A stretch of DNA of 64,000 bases from Metaphire vulgaris (lineage: Eukaryota > Annelida > Clitellata > Crassiclitellata > Megascolecidae): contig CM030832.1 of the NCBI GenBank assembly GCA_018105865.1, positions 20,772,019-20,836,018 on the forward strand. Reading direction: 5' to 3'. Below are positions 10,888-20,779 of this stretch, one piece after another (position 1 is the first letter of the stretch; each line of letters starts with the position of its first letter). The notes below the pieces were generated by a model. It saw only the letters and a list, made by a program, of their open reading frames with translations. It searched no databases and was not told the DNA's origin. Both the position numbers and the translations under genes were made by a program.

Positions 10888-11965
10888 TTATTTTTTTCTT
10901 TGATTAGGCATAGCTATGACATAATCAACAAATCCTAATTTCTGAATCACTTCGTAAGGACCACAGTACTTTGCCTGCAAAGGCTTACCTTTCACAGGTA
11001 ATAATACCAAAGCTTTATCATCAGGACTAAAAGAAATTTCAGCAGTTTTCTTGTCAAACCAATGCTTAGATTTACCCTGAGACACAAGAGTATTCTCATT
11101 TGCTGCCTCAACCGAACTTCTAATTTGTTCACATAAATCCAACACAAAATCAACGAGATTAGTTTTCTTTGACTTATTTTAAAAAATCATCCACTGTTTC
11201 AGCCAACCAAAACTGTTTAATTAATAAGAGTGGACCGGAAACTGCTCGTCCCAACATGAGATCGAACGCTGAGAACCCGACTCCCTTTACAGACACCTCC
11301 CTGTATGCAAAAAGTATCCATAGTAAAAATTCGTCCCAATTTTCATTGTAAGTTTCCGCCATTGCCTTTAACATATCTTTCAAAACTCGGTGAAAGCGTT
11401 CCAAATTTCCACTCGTTTCCGGGTGGTGTGGACTAGTTAAAATATGATGAATTCCAAATTCAAGCATAAAAATTTGCAGCAAGTCTGACAATAAATTTGA
11501 AGCCTTATCCGATAAAATCTCATTCACAAAACCAAACGTAGAAAATGCATTGATCAAACACTTCGCAACTTCAGAAGCTGAATAGTTTTGTAATGGAAAT
11601 GCTAAAGGATAATGGGAAGCCAAATCAAGAATAGTCAAAATATACTTGTTACCTGTACTTTTACATACACTTAAAGGACCGACCACATCGATCGCAATAC
11701 GACTCCACGGTTTTGAAATTACAGGAAGATTAATCAAAGGTGCTTTAAGCTTAGACTTTCCTTTTCCCTGTATGTCACAAGTACGGCAGTACTTCTTCAC
11801 ATTTAGGCCACCAAAAATTTATTTGTAATCTATCCAAAGTTTTTTAACTCCCAAATGTCCACTTGCAGGAATATCGTGAGCTAAAAACAATAACTTCTCC
11901 CTCAAAATTTTGGGAACCACAATTTGATCTAGTCCCAAATCCACATCAGAAATACATTTATTTCT
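10888..11965 (-). pseudogene. Gypsy-type integrase, broken
   Basis: The zinc-binding HHCC region (AHDIPASGHLG ... CRTCD) lies at about 11760-11890. It is followed by the catalytic core with IAIDVVGPL, LSDKASN and GNLERFHRVLK as the D, D and E positions, and then at 10888-11145 a C-terminal domain with KALVLLP and AKYCGPYEV. In place of the typical SDQGTNF the second motif reads SDKASN. Stops at about 11830 and 11150 split the frame. It sits between a protease-like ORF upstream and an RT start downstream. Confidence 0.85.
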
Positions 11966-12015
11966 TCCTTTTCTTACCAAACATCATTTTGTAGCACAAA
12001 ACAAGGCAATTTAAC

Positions 12016-12405
12016 GAATTCAGGACGTTTCATCTCAGGACGATTCATCTCAGGACGATTCATCGCGAACGATTCATCTCAAGGCCTATTCATCTCTGGA
12101 CGTTTCATCAGGAAAACTTCATTTCAGGACGATTCATCTCAGGACAATTCATCTCGGATAACCCTTACCCTAACCCTAACCCTTACACTAACTCTAACAA
12201 CTTTATCCTCACCCTTACCCTTACCCTTACCTAACCCTTACACTAGCCCTTATAACTTTATCCGAGATGAATCGTCCAGAGATGAAACGTCCTGAGATCA
12301 ATAATGCTCCTGATGAAACGTGCTGAGATGAATAATCCTTGAGATGAATCGTCCACGATGAATTGTCCTGAGATGAATCGTCCTGAGATGAAACGTCCGG
12401 ATACC
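12016..12405. mobile_element. Foldback element with telomere-like centre (GACGATTCATCTCAG type)
   Basis: Each arm is a series of 13-15-bp units of the form GGACGATTCATCTCA, inverted between the two sides. The outer ends begin GGACGTTTCATCTCAGGACG on both strands. Between the arms, at about 12160-12250, is an imperfect array of CCCTAA, CCCTTA and ACACTAA. Flanking 9-mers CAATTTAAC (12007-12015) and CAATTGAAC (12406-12414) look like a target duplication with one mismatch. It has no coding capacity. It interrupts the gypsy-type pol between protease and integrase; pol similarity resumes on each side. Confidence 0.8.
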
Positions 12406-12522
12406 CAATTGAACACAATTTCCAGCACAAACTACTAAATCATACAATGGTCTAAATGAAACATCTTCTTGCTGTAATCTAATCAAATCAACATGAGGCA
12501 CAATTGAAATTCACATCAGAAT

Positions 12523-13190
12523 TCAAATCAGACACATCATTAACCACAATCTCATTTGACAACTCAACTTCATCATCCACAATTGTATTTTCATCAGTGT
12601 CTCAGTGTCAACTATATCAATGCCTTCTGGCACAACATTGTCAGAATACAAATTAGACAAATCACCATCACAGAAATTGACATTTTCATTATCATTATCG
12701 ATGACAACTCTTGAATTACCAGCATCCTTCTTTACACTACTAGTAGCATCAGCATTTTGATATACCGGTACCTGCAACAATTTCTTAGCTTGCAAACGAG
12801 TAACCACATTAACACTTTCAATCTTTGAATTAGAATCCAAATCATTTCCAATTATAAAATGAACATTCTCTGGCAAATGCTCAGCAACACCAAGCAAAAC
12901 AACTTCATCAGAAAATTTACTCTTCAAATTCACTTCCACCAAAGAAATCTCTGATACAATACCATTTACACAACGAATCACCCTTATCTCCTCAACATCA
13001 ACAAATTGACCTTCTTGCAATACATCCTTCTTTACCAAACTCTGCAAAGAACCAGAGTCTCTCAGTAATACAACACTACACTTCGAACCATCAACATTTA
13101 ACACAGCAACAATTAGATCAGGCTTTGCAAATTTTCTACAGTCTTCTACAGTAGCTGTTGTTTCCACACTTTGCTCAATAATAATTCTAA
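12523..13190 (-). pseudogene. Gypsy-type aspartic protease region
   Basis: An ORF reading through 13647-12523 contains VVLLRDSGSLQSLV (Asp-Ser-Gly near 13052-13060), then EISLVEVNLKSKF and LPENVHFIIGNDL. This is the layout of a Ty3/gypsy protease of the LRDTGAAQSLV ... ILGNDLAG kind. No gag-like region with a zinc knuckle was recognised upstream. The ORF's first 150 residues (13200-13647) have no visible similarity and the start is arbitrary. Confidence 0.75.
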
Positions 13191-13750
13191 CATAGAATTT
13201 GGATAAGCCAAAAGAATAACACAAATTCACATTCAGTGTGAACAGTTCATTGAAGACTTCTTTCTTTCTGGGAATTTCTGCTTTGACCACTCCACCCAGA
13301 ACAAAAGTACCAGTCAGACAGGTAATTGCCTGACTGCAATGGCATGTCAACAAGGAATTGCCTGACGAGGAATTGCGTGACTGCCACGTTAGGTCCACAC
13401 AAGAATGACACAGAATCAGCGAATAATGGCCAGTGAAACGCTCTGGACACGATTGCCAGAACCGCAATGATGACGCTGGAGTGCAGAGAAAAATCTTGGC
13501 TATGGCGCTAAGACGACGAATACCGGTAAACGACAGAACCGATGACTGTTGACAGGGCGAAGGACAGCATGGCCAATGTGAAGGACAGTGACCGCGCGAA
13601 GACGAAATGGCGATGAGAATCGCAATCGCCGGGACCACAGCGAACAAGATACGTCAACGACTAATAATGACGAAGCAAACAACTGCTGGTCGAAGAACGA
13701 CACACGCTCAGTGAGAAGGACAATGATTGCACGACAAATAAATGGCGAAG

Positions 13751-14030
13751 ACAGCGAACAGATTTTCGCTGGACGAAACACCTCCGGGAAACGAAGACAG
13801 CGGCCGTAGACACAGTGGTCAAAGATACGGTCAGTGACCACACGAACGTCGAATTGGCGAGGACAGCGAACAGATTTTCGCTGAACGAGACGCCTCGGTG
13901 AAACGAAGACAGCGGCCGTAGACACAGTGGCCGAAGATATGATCAAAGACCACATAAACGTCGAATAAATAACAAAAACAACGAACAGATTTTCGCTGAA
14001 CAAGACGCTTCCAGAGAAACAACAACTTTC
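13751..14030. repeat. Tandem repeat, ~113-bp period, 2.5 copies
   Basis: ACAGCGAACAGATTTTCGCT begins at 13751 and recurs at 13863; a variant ACAACGAACAGATTTTCGCT occurs at 13978. The shared part continues through GAAACGAAGACAGCGGCCGT and CACAGTGG. It sits in the presumed 5' region of the gypsy-type element and may be part of its untranslated leader. Confidence 0.75.
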
Positions 14031-14586
14031 GACGTCAGAAATCAGAACTCTAAATAACCACATAAAAATAGTAAACAGAATCGCCAACGTCTCACTCCGA
14101 CGCAACAGAACTGAACAGAACTGGTTTCAAACAGATCCAACCAAAACTTCTGCGTGCTTGACTCACTGACTTGAAAATTTCCAAAAATAATCATCCTAAC
14201 AACTCATCTTCTGCAAATTAACTGTCTAAACTGCGACGAGCCCCCGAAGCATAGAATTATATAATAAAGAAGATTCTAGTCGATTTTGTAACGATTTATA
14301 ATTCTTTCAACACATCATCCAAAACATTCAACCGGAAGATCTTTAGTTCAATACCAAAGAGTCCAAATCTAATATGAAGTCAGTAAGTAATACAGCGTCT
14401 CACAACATCTATTCTTAATCCCAACTTATCTTGCAAATCCACACTAATCTATTGCAGAAAATCTTCCTCCTTACATTAAGTATTATTATATTAAAGCCAT
14501 GATATCCATAGCACTTAAGAAAATGAAGAATATAAACTGCATATCTGCATTAATGAATACATGCAAAAAACACAAAACTTGTATAC

Positions 14587-14688
14587 CTCTACTTTCTCAA
14601 TCAACAAGTCAACTATTCGATTATAGACTCTGGTTGGCAGTAGAAGGTTTGTTGTACCACTGTCCACAATAGTTTTGTCAAAATTGTA
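14587..14688 (-). CDS. BACE: BACE-like aspartic protease, exon with second catalytic Asp
   Basis: Thirty-four codons beginning YNFDKTIVDSGTTNLLLP, matching BACE1 YNYDKSIVDSGTTNLRLP. The Asp of DSGTTN is the second catalytic aspartate of the family. The acceptor TTTTAG (14689-14690) and donor GTATAC (14581-14586) give an exon in phase 0 at both ends. It follows directly from the CKE end of the 33160-33293 exon, so the 18.5-kb stretch between them is a single intron. The downstream intron (10182-14586) holds a gypsy-type retroelement in the same orientation as the gene. The reading frame is intact. Confidence 0.92.
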
Positions 14689-14699
14689 CTAAAACAAAC

Positions 14700-15016
14700 A
14701 CCAAATAGTTTAATTGTTTCAAAATGTCATAATTGGGAATGTCCAAATTATAATTATTGGTGTTAATGTTACGTGAGGTGGGGGGATGGTCGATGGATGA
14801 CTATATGGCTCGCGTGGTTGGTGACCTCCCCGGTCGCAACAGTGGACAGAATAATGGTAGCTTTCATCTTAGTATGCGGATGAAGGCGCTTGGGGCCACC
14901 ATCCAGCTTGGACCAAGGGTACCCCTGTTCCTTTCAGCAACGAGGAGATGAAGGGGCCTACTGATGCTTGTTGTTCTTCAACATTTATTACAGTTCAACA
15001 GTTCTTCAACAGTATG
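14700..15016. other. Unassigned; short open frame
   Basis: A plus-strand frame (about 14757-14951) is open for 64 codons with MDDYMARVVGDLPGRN, but I recognise no family. It could be part of a LINE 3' region. No splice or homology support for a host exon. Confidence 0.3.
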
Positions 15017-15024
15017 GTTATACA

Positions 15025-15332
15025 CAGGGCCGCCGAGAGGATTTCCGGGCCCGGGTACAAAAAAATGGGGCCCATGACCTGACAAGTGTGTGAAAAAGCA
15101 GATGACCTTTTTTTTGCTTGTTGGTCTTTCTAAAAAGCAGAATTCCGGGGTCTTCATTATAAGTAGTTGTAATAAGTACATAGAAGTAGAGGTTTCAAAA
15201 TGCGTTGATGACCTTATTTTTTGCTTGTCAGTATTTTTATGGCATTGATCTAACCATCACCGGTCCTGGGCCCCTTGAAGCTCCATGGGCCCCGGAACAA
15301 TGTTCCGGCTGCACCCCCTCTCCTCAGGCCTG
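15025..15332. mobile_element. Small hAT element with perfect 8-bp TSD
   Basis: Ends CAGGGCCGCCGAGAGGATT (left) and, read inward from the right, CAGGCCTGAGGAGAGGGGG. Exact target duplication GTTATACA at 15017-15024 and 15333-15340. The 308-bp interior is non-coding with GGGCCC-rich ends. A ~100-bp internal part (15111-15213) is repeated just outside the element at about 15369-15470. Confidence 0.85.
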
Positions 15333-15368
15333 GTTATACAATCATATATCACATAGAAGTAGAGGTTT

Positions 15369-15470
15369 CTTTTTGCTTGTCGGTCTTTCTAAAAAGCAGA
15401 ATTCCGGGTCTTCGTTATAAGTAGTTGTAATAAGTACATAGAAGTAGAGGTTTCAAAATGTGTTGATGAC
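15369..15470. repeat. Direct repeat of an internal part of the neighbouring hAT
   Basis: The stretch TTTTTGCTTGTCGGTCTTTC...AAAAAGCAGAATTCCGGG...GATGAC matches 15111-15213 inside the hAT element, at an offset of about 257 bp. It is not bounded by hAT ends itself. Confidence 0.7.
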
Positions 15471-15557
15471 TACTACTACTTCATATATCTACTTCATATA
15501 TCACCATATGAAACATGACCAGCTAGCGCTTATATAAGATATATGTCAATAATGTTG

Positions 15558-15650
15558 GTTTCCACTTGTTCAGCAAGTCACCAGCCATTGATGAATACTG
15601 TTGGTCCGCATCTGTTTGGCAAGACACCAGATACAGAACAATACTGCCAG
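15558..15650 (+). repeat. Minisatellite, left part (~50-bp units)
   Basis: Units of the form TTTGGCAAGACACCAGATACAGAACAATACTG occur just left of the palindromic element and continue at 18531-18665 on its right, for example TTCGGCAAGATGCCAGATA. The large element therefore sits inside this array. Confidence 0.65.
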
Positions 15651-18530
15651 TGTCGTGTAAAATTATTTCCCCCATAAAGTTATTTCCTGGTCAAATTTTG
15701 ATTGGTCGGCAGATAGCCTGTCAATCAAGATTAGAACTGCCCTCCCATAGCAACGACAACTATAATTTTATTTCCTCCTTGGGAATTCTTTGCAGGCAAC
15801 CAATGGCAATGCTTGAAGCAATTATATGGGTGGAGCCATGAGGCATAACACATACGCAAATCTCATGCATATACACAAGTTCATAAATATTCATTACCTA
15901 TAACCACGGCGATTAGCTGTCGATGAGAGTCAATCACAGTCATCCTATCCATCATTTGTTTTTCGAATGCGGTCAATCGCGATTTTGACAAAGTAGTTTC
16001 AAGTTTGCATTTGACAAAGTAGCTTTAGGCTTACATTTAATGAGATAGAAATTGCAATAATCACTTGCTGTTAAATGTTGTATTACGCTCACTGTTATAA
16101 TGGTTTTTTGTTACTCATCCTCGTACATTCATTGGTTTGTCAATTAACTTCTACGGCGCCACAATCATATCAGTGGTTTTTGCACAGGCTTGCTTAGCCT
16201 CAGAAACCACTTAAAATCACATTATTATTATCATAATGCCCAGGGCTTCAGCCAATGGTGCACAAAACCCAAATTGAACTAGAGCCAGGTCAATTAATTA
16301 CGGTATCTGTAAAAACTACCTATCTACACATAACTATATAGTCTACTGTTGGTGAGGAAATAAAATTGTAGCCGGTTATAAATTTATTTCCTAGTCTACG
16401 GTCTATCTATACCTGTGTATAGCATTGATTGGAAATGATATCATATGGGTAATAAATTTATTTCCAAGGAAATAAAATTATAACCGGTTATAAATTTATT
16501 TCCTAGTCTACTGTCTATCTATACCTGTGTATAGCATTGGTTGGAAATGAAATGATATCCTATGGGTAATAAATTTATTTAAAACTAGGTTATAAAAATA
16601 AAATTATAATCCTATGGTTAGAAATAAATTTATTTTTAGTCTACTGTCTATCTACCTGTGTATAGCATTATTTCCTAGGAAATCTATCAGTTATAAATTT
16701 ATACCTTTGTGTATAGCATTGGTTGGAAACGAAATGATATCCTATGGGTAATAAATTTATTTCCTAGGAAATAAAATTATAACCGGTTATAAATTTATTT
16801 CCTAGTCTACTGTCTATCTATACCTGTGTATAGCAATGGTTGGAAATGAAATGATATCCTATGGGTAATAATTTATTTCCTAGGAAATAAAACTATAGCC
16901 GGTTATAAATTTATTTCCTATCTATCTTTACCAGTATATAGCATTGGTTGGAAATGAAATGATATCTTATGGGTAATAAATTTATTTAATAAAATTAGAG
17001 CTGGTTATAACTTTATTTCCTAACCTACTGTCTATCTATAGCTGTGTATAGCATTGGTTCGAAATGAAATCATATCTTATGGGTAATAAATTTATTTCCT
17101 AAGAAATAAAATTATAGCCGGTTATAAATTTATTTCCTATCTATCTATAGCAGTACCAGTATCTAGCATTGGTTGGAAATGAAATCATATCTTATGGGTA
17201 ATAGATTTATTTCCTACCTATCTACACATAACTACATAGCCTGCTGTTGGTGGGGAAATTTTTTTAGCCGGTTATAAATTTATTTCCTATCTATCTATAC
17301 CTGCATCATGCAGCATTGGTTGGAAAGAAAATCATGTCCTAACCATATACACATATAAGCAGGGTCGTTTTGAGGTCTTCGTAAGCCATGGGCTATAATT
17401 TTATTTCCTAGAAAATAAATTTATTACCCATAGGATATCATTTCATTTCCAACCAATGCTATATACAGGTATAGATAGGAAATAAATTTATAACCGGCTA
17501 TAATTTTATTTCCTAGGAAATAAATATATTACCCATAAGATATCATTTCATTTGCAACCAATGCTAGATACTGGTATAGATATATAGGAAATAAATTTAT
17601 AACCGGCTATAATTTTATTTCCTAGGAAATAAATTTATTACCCATATTTATTTATTTATTTAAAGACAATTTCTATAGCGCCATGCACTAGGTTAAGGCC
17701 TACGACAAGGGCGCTGCACACACATAGTCAACCATAACCTAAACTAAAAAGGTGCGTCTTTAGTTCTCTCAGGAACAGTCCAGCAGAGTTGGCCTCAGTC
17801 ACTGCAGTCGGCAAGGCATTCCAAAGCAATGGGTTCCCGCGAGAGAAGGACCTGTCTCCGAACTTCGGAGTCTGTGACAGAGGCGGAACGAGCAGTAGGA
17901 CACGATGGCCAGAGCGAAGTGCCGACCTCCGTGCATTCGACGTTGATCTTAGGACCATAGGGTATCATTTCATTTCCAACCAATGCTATACACAGGTATA
18001 GATAGACAGTAGACTAGGAAATAAATTTATAACTGGCTATAATTTTATTTCCTAGGAAATAAATTTATTACCCATAAGATATCATTTCATTTCCAAACAA
18101 TGCTAGATACTGGTATAGATAGATAGGAAATAAATTTATTACCGGCTATAATTTTATTTCCCGGCCATCAGTAGGCTAAATAGTTATGTGTAGATAGGTA
18201 GGAAATATATTTATTACCCATAGGATATGATTTCATTTCCAACCAATGCTATGCACAGGTATAGATAGACAGAAGATAGGAAATAAATTTATTACCGGTT
18301 ATAATTTTATTTCCCCACCAACAGCAGGCTATATAGTTATATGTAGAAAATAAAGTTATTACCTGCTACTAACCATATGCATTAAAGTGAATAAAGCTAT
18401 TTTTAGATGTTATGTTGATAGGCTGAAATAAATTTATACGGAAATAAATTTATACGTATGCCGCATAATTTTATTTCCCTAGCAACCGCCCAGGAAATAA
18501 TTTTATGGCGGAAATAAATTTACACGACAC
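15649..18530. mobile_element. 2.9-kb quasi-palindromic element with TIRs and internal repeat arrays
   Basis: The ends form a terminal inverted repeat of about 45 bp, starting GTGTCGTGTAAAATTATTTC on the left and GTGTCGTGTAAATTTATTTC inward from the right, and both continue CC, one variable base, CCATAAA. Inside, ~113-bp units containing TATGGGTAATAAATTTATTT and the near-palindrome around ATAACCGGTTAT run in one orientation from about 16320 to 17340 and in the opposite orientation from about 17390 to 18360. Seven clear units are on the left and five on the right, with a ~50-bp centre near 17345-17395. No protein is encoded. No target duplication could be fixed. A LINE tail is inserted in the right arm. 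Confidence 0.8.
17647..17957 (-). pseudogene. LINE-C 3' end inserted in the palindromic element
   Basis: The minus strand encodes PKFGDRSFSRGNPLLWNALP and then LRELKTHLFSLGYG, the extreme C-terminus of L2/CR1-type LINEs. It is followed by a short 3' UTR with the AGCGCC..TAGAAATTGTC signature and a (TAAA)n tail. It is 5'-truncated to about 300 bp. It splits the repeat unit at its CCCATA/GGTATCATTT junction, so it is younger than the array. Confidence 0.85.
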
Positions 18531-18665
18531 CGGCCCCCATTTGTGCAGCAAGAAGCAGGCTACAGACAATACTGCTGGCCCCACCTATTCGGCAAGATGC
18601 CAGATATGGACGAAAACTGTGGTCCCTGAATGTCAGCAAGACACTGGACATAGAGCACTTCAGCT
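18531..18665 (+). repeat. Minisatellite, right part (~50-bp units)
   Basis: Continues the array seen at 15558-15650: GCAGCAAGAAGCAGGCTACA, GACAATACTGCTGGCCCC and TCAGCAAGACACTGGACATA variants. The copies are diverged. Confidence 0.6.
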
Positions 18666-18669
18666 TATG

Positions 18670-20770
18670 GATTTATCTCCTTTTACAGAGAGCTCCTCCA
18701 GACCTCTAGCCAAGAGAATAGTGAGTGACTGCTGCGACAGACAGAACAGTCCTGACCGAGGCGAAACACGAGTTTATAAACATTACGAGGTCTTTGGATA
18801 AGCCGGAGCGCTCAACAGCCAATCAGAGTTTACAGAACTGGAATGGTCCAAGTTACGGGTAAAAGAATGGACTTGTCTGAAAGTTACCAGACACAGTCCA
18901 AATAATAAACTCACCCATAGGAACAATTCCCTTTGTTGGCCCGTCCATCTAAAATGCTGGAATCGTCCAACTGTACGGGTGAAAGGTTGGGGTAATTTAC
19001 GACGAACCAGTCTAGTTTCCTACATTTGCCACATTAATATTAGACAATATTTGTGACTACTGGAATATTGGCATGAGCTATCGATTAGGTACAAACTTAA
19101 CGTAAAGTGACTTCTGGTAATGCCTATTAATCATACCTGGAGCAAAAGCAAATGTTCTACTTAGTAAGGCAGTTTGTCCACAACCAGTTAAGCCATAACT
19201 CTTGACAAATAAAACATTTTGTCACATAACTGTGACAAACTTTTATTTTCAGAGCTGCAAAAATGCATCATTTCTTAAGAAACAAGATATACTACAATTC
19301 ACATTAAATAATATTATGATGGTTTTAACATAGTGTTTCTAGCACAGGAGCTATCCTACTACACCACCTCAAACCCAGTTGTGACTTATTATAAAGCTTT
19401 TGAAAATGGAGGGCTATAGGTACACTTTTAAAATAAGCTACTTATGCATGCCACAATGCCTTGAATAACCAAATTTCTCAAGCATACCTATTTTAAGCTA
19501 TTTTATCAAAGCACCTGTCTCCCGAAAATGAACATGAGTACGGTTAATCAGGGTCAAACCATTAGTGATGAATGCTTTGGCTGAAGTATCACCTAGGGCA
19601 CTATGTGAGGCCTGAATGGTGACTAGCACCAGGTGGATCCTCACTGGCAGCAGCAGTGAGGATAGTGAAGCTGGTGGGCTATTGGCTGAACCCAAAAATA
19701 GCAACTTCACACAGAAGGCAGAGCTGAGTACAACTCCAAAATTATGTATCTCTTTGGGATGGAAAGATCGAGACCTACCATCAGGGCCAAGACTAACCTG
19801 CAAACCTGTGCTGGCCTTTGTAGAATAAATATTCAAGCATCCAAAACAAAAGAATGATCTATTGGATAGGCCCCTGTGATCACGGGGCCCCTGCATTTGT
19901 GGACTTTGTGGGTGCCAGGCGCCTGCCTTCCTTATCTACCTGATTGGGGCGGTGACACAGACCAGGAGCTTTTGAATTTTGATCCATTTAATTTGTTTTT
20001 AATTTGCTAATTTGTAATTATTGAGCTTGCAAACTTAACATTAGTCGTTATTTTAAATTCGTCTTTTTGCAGTTTATATCGGCATATTTTTTGAGATCTT
20101 TTGTTTAACTGCACTTGTCAACTTGACCTAAAACTCCGCTTCGTCAACTTGATGCATTATAATTTTAACACTCACTTCATTGCCATCATAAATTGGAATT
20201 AAATAGTTAGTCCAGGCCTTATATTAGTTTTTCCTCAATTAATTAATACCATAATTTGGTAGGTGGTGCTGTGTGTGGCTGCCAAAGAATTTCAATTTTG
20301 TGATTTATGCTGTTTTTTTATCAGATTATCTTCTCGTTTGGCTTCTTGCAATGTACTAAAATTTGCACTATTTGACAGTTCATCCGGGAATAGTACCAAT
20401 TTAATAATTATTCTAGCAACTTCGGTTAAATTAGGGAGAAATGTATCTGTCTTTTCATGAACACCGTTAACATTTTGAAAATCACCATTAATCAAGATGG
20501 CCGCCACTATGTTTCTCAGCTGGGTTTTTGGAAGTTGCAGGATCATCGTGAATGTTAGTTGTCATGCTGTCACGAGATCTTCGTTCACTGGGATTACTTC
20601 GTCGTCTAGTGCAGTCTGCGAGTGGTGCTTTGTGCTCTAAGCTGCACAGCCGATTCTGCTTTTATCACGGATCTATTGTTCTGAGGGGTTTCTAAGCACT
20701 AGATCGAATCCGCGACTGTGCTGAGCGAGAACGGTTAATGTTGGTGAACAGTAGAATTCAAGATGGCGAC
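18670..20770. other. About 2 kb without a recognised gene
   Basis: Part of the 18.5-kb BACE intron. A ~35-bp direct repeat (GGAATGGTCCAA...ACGGGTAAAAG) occurs near 18840 and, diverged, near 18958. Open frames near 19500-19896 and 20292-20546 on the minus strand match nothing I know. The segment near 19880-19990 has a GGGGCCCCTG stretch that could be a hAT edge but has no matching partner. Confidence 0.4.
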
Positions 20771-20779
20771 TCGATGCTG

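Larger units (their letters stand above)
10190..14200 (-). mobile_element. Gmr1-like Ty3/gypsy retrotransposon, decayed
   Basis: On the minus strand the order is protease, integrase, then reverse transcriptase start. This is the copia-like arrangement reported for the Gmr1 group of gypsy elements in deuterostomes. The copy lies in the BACE intron 10182-14586 in the same orientation as the gene. gag, most of RT and RNase H were not found, and no long terminal repeats could be matched, so both ends are uncertain. A ~113-bp tandem repeat at 13751-14030 lies in its presumed 5' part. It contains a younger foldback insertion. Confidence 0.65.

Noticed and set aside
12160..12250. A chromosome end or telomere
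   Set aside because: The CCCTAA/CCCTTA stretch is short, imperfect and internal to a small foldback element.
13500..14105. A 201-residue Cys/Arg/Val-rich protein
   Set aside because: Its repeats follow the ~113-bp DNA repeat and no frame shows conservation; likely a non-coding part of the gypsy-type element.
15649..18530. A CRISPR array, because of regular repeats
   Set aside because: Repeats are ~113 bp, have no unique spacers, change orientation at the centre and lie in an animal genome.
18505..18801. A 98-residue plus-strand protein
   Set aside because: It overlaps the end of the palindromic element and the minisatellite; no homology seen.
19498..19896. A 132-residue minus-strand host exon
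   Set aside because: No recognisable domain, and it lies between BACE exons that already join in phase.
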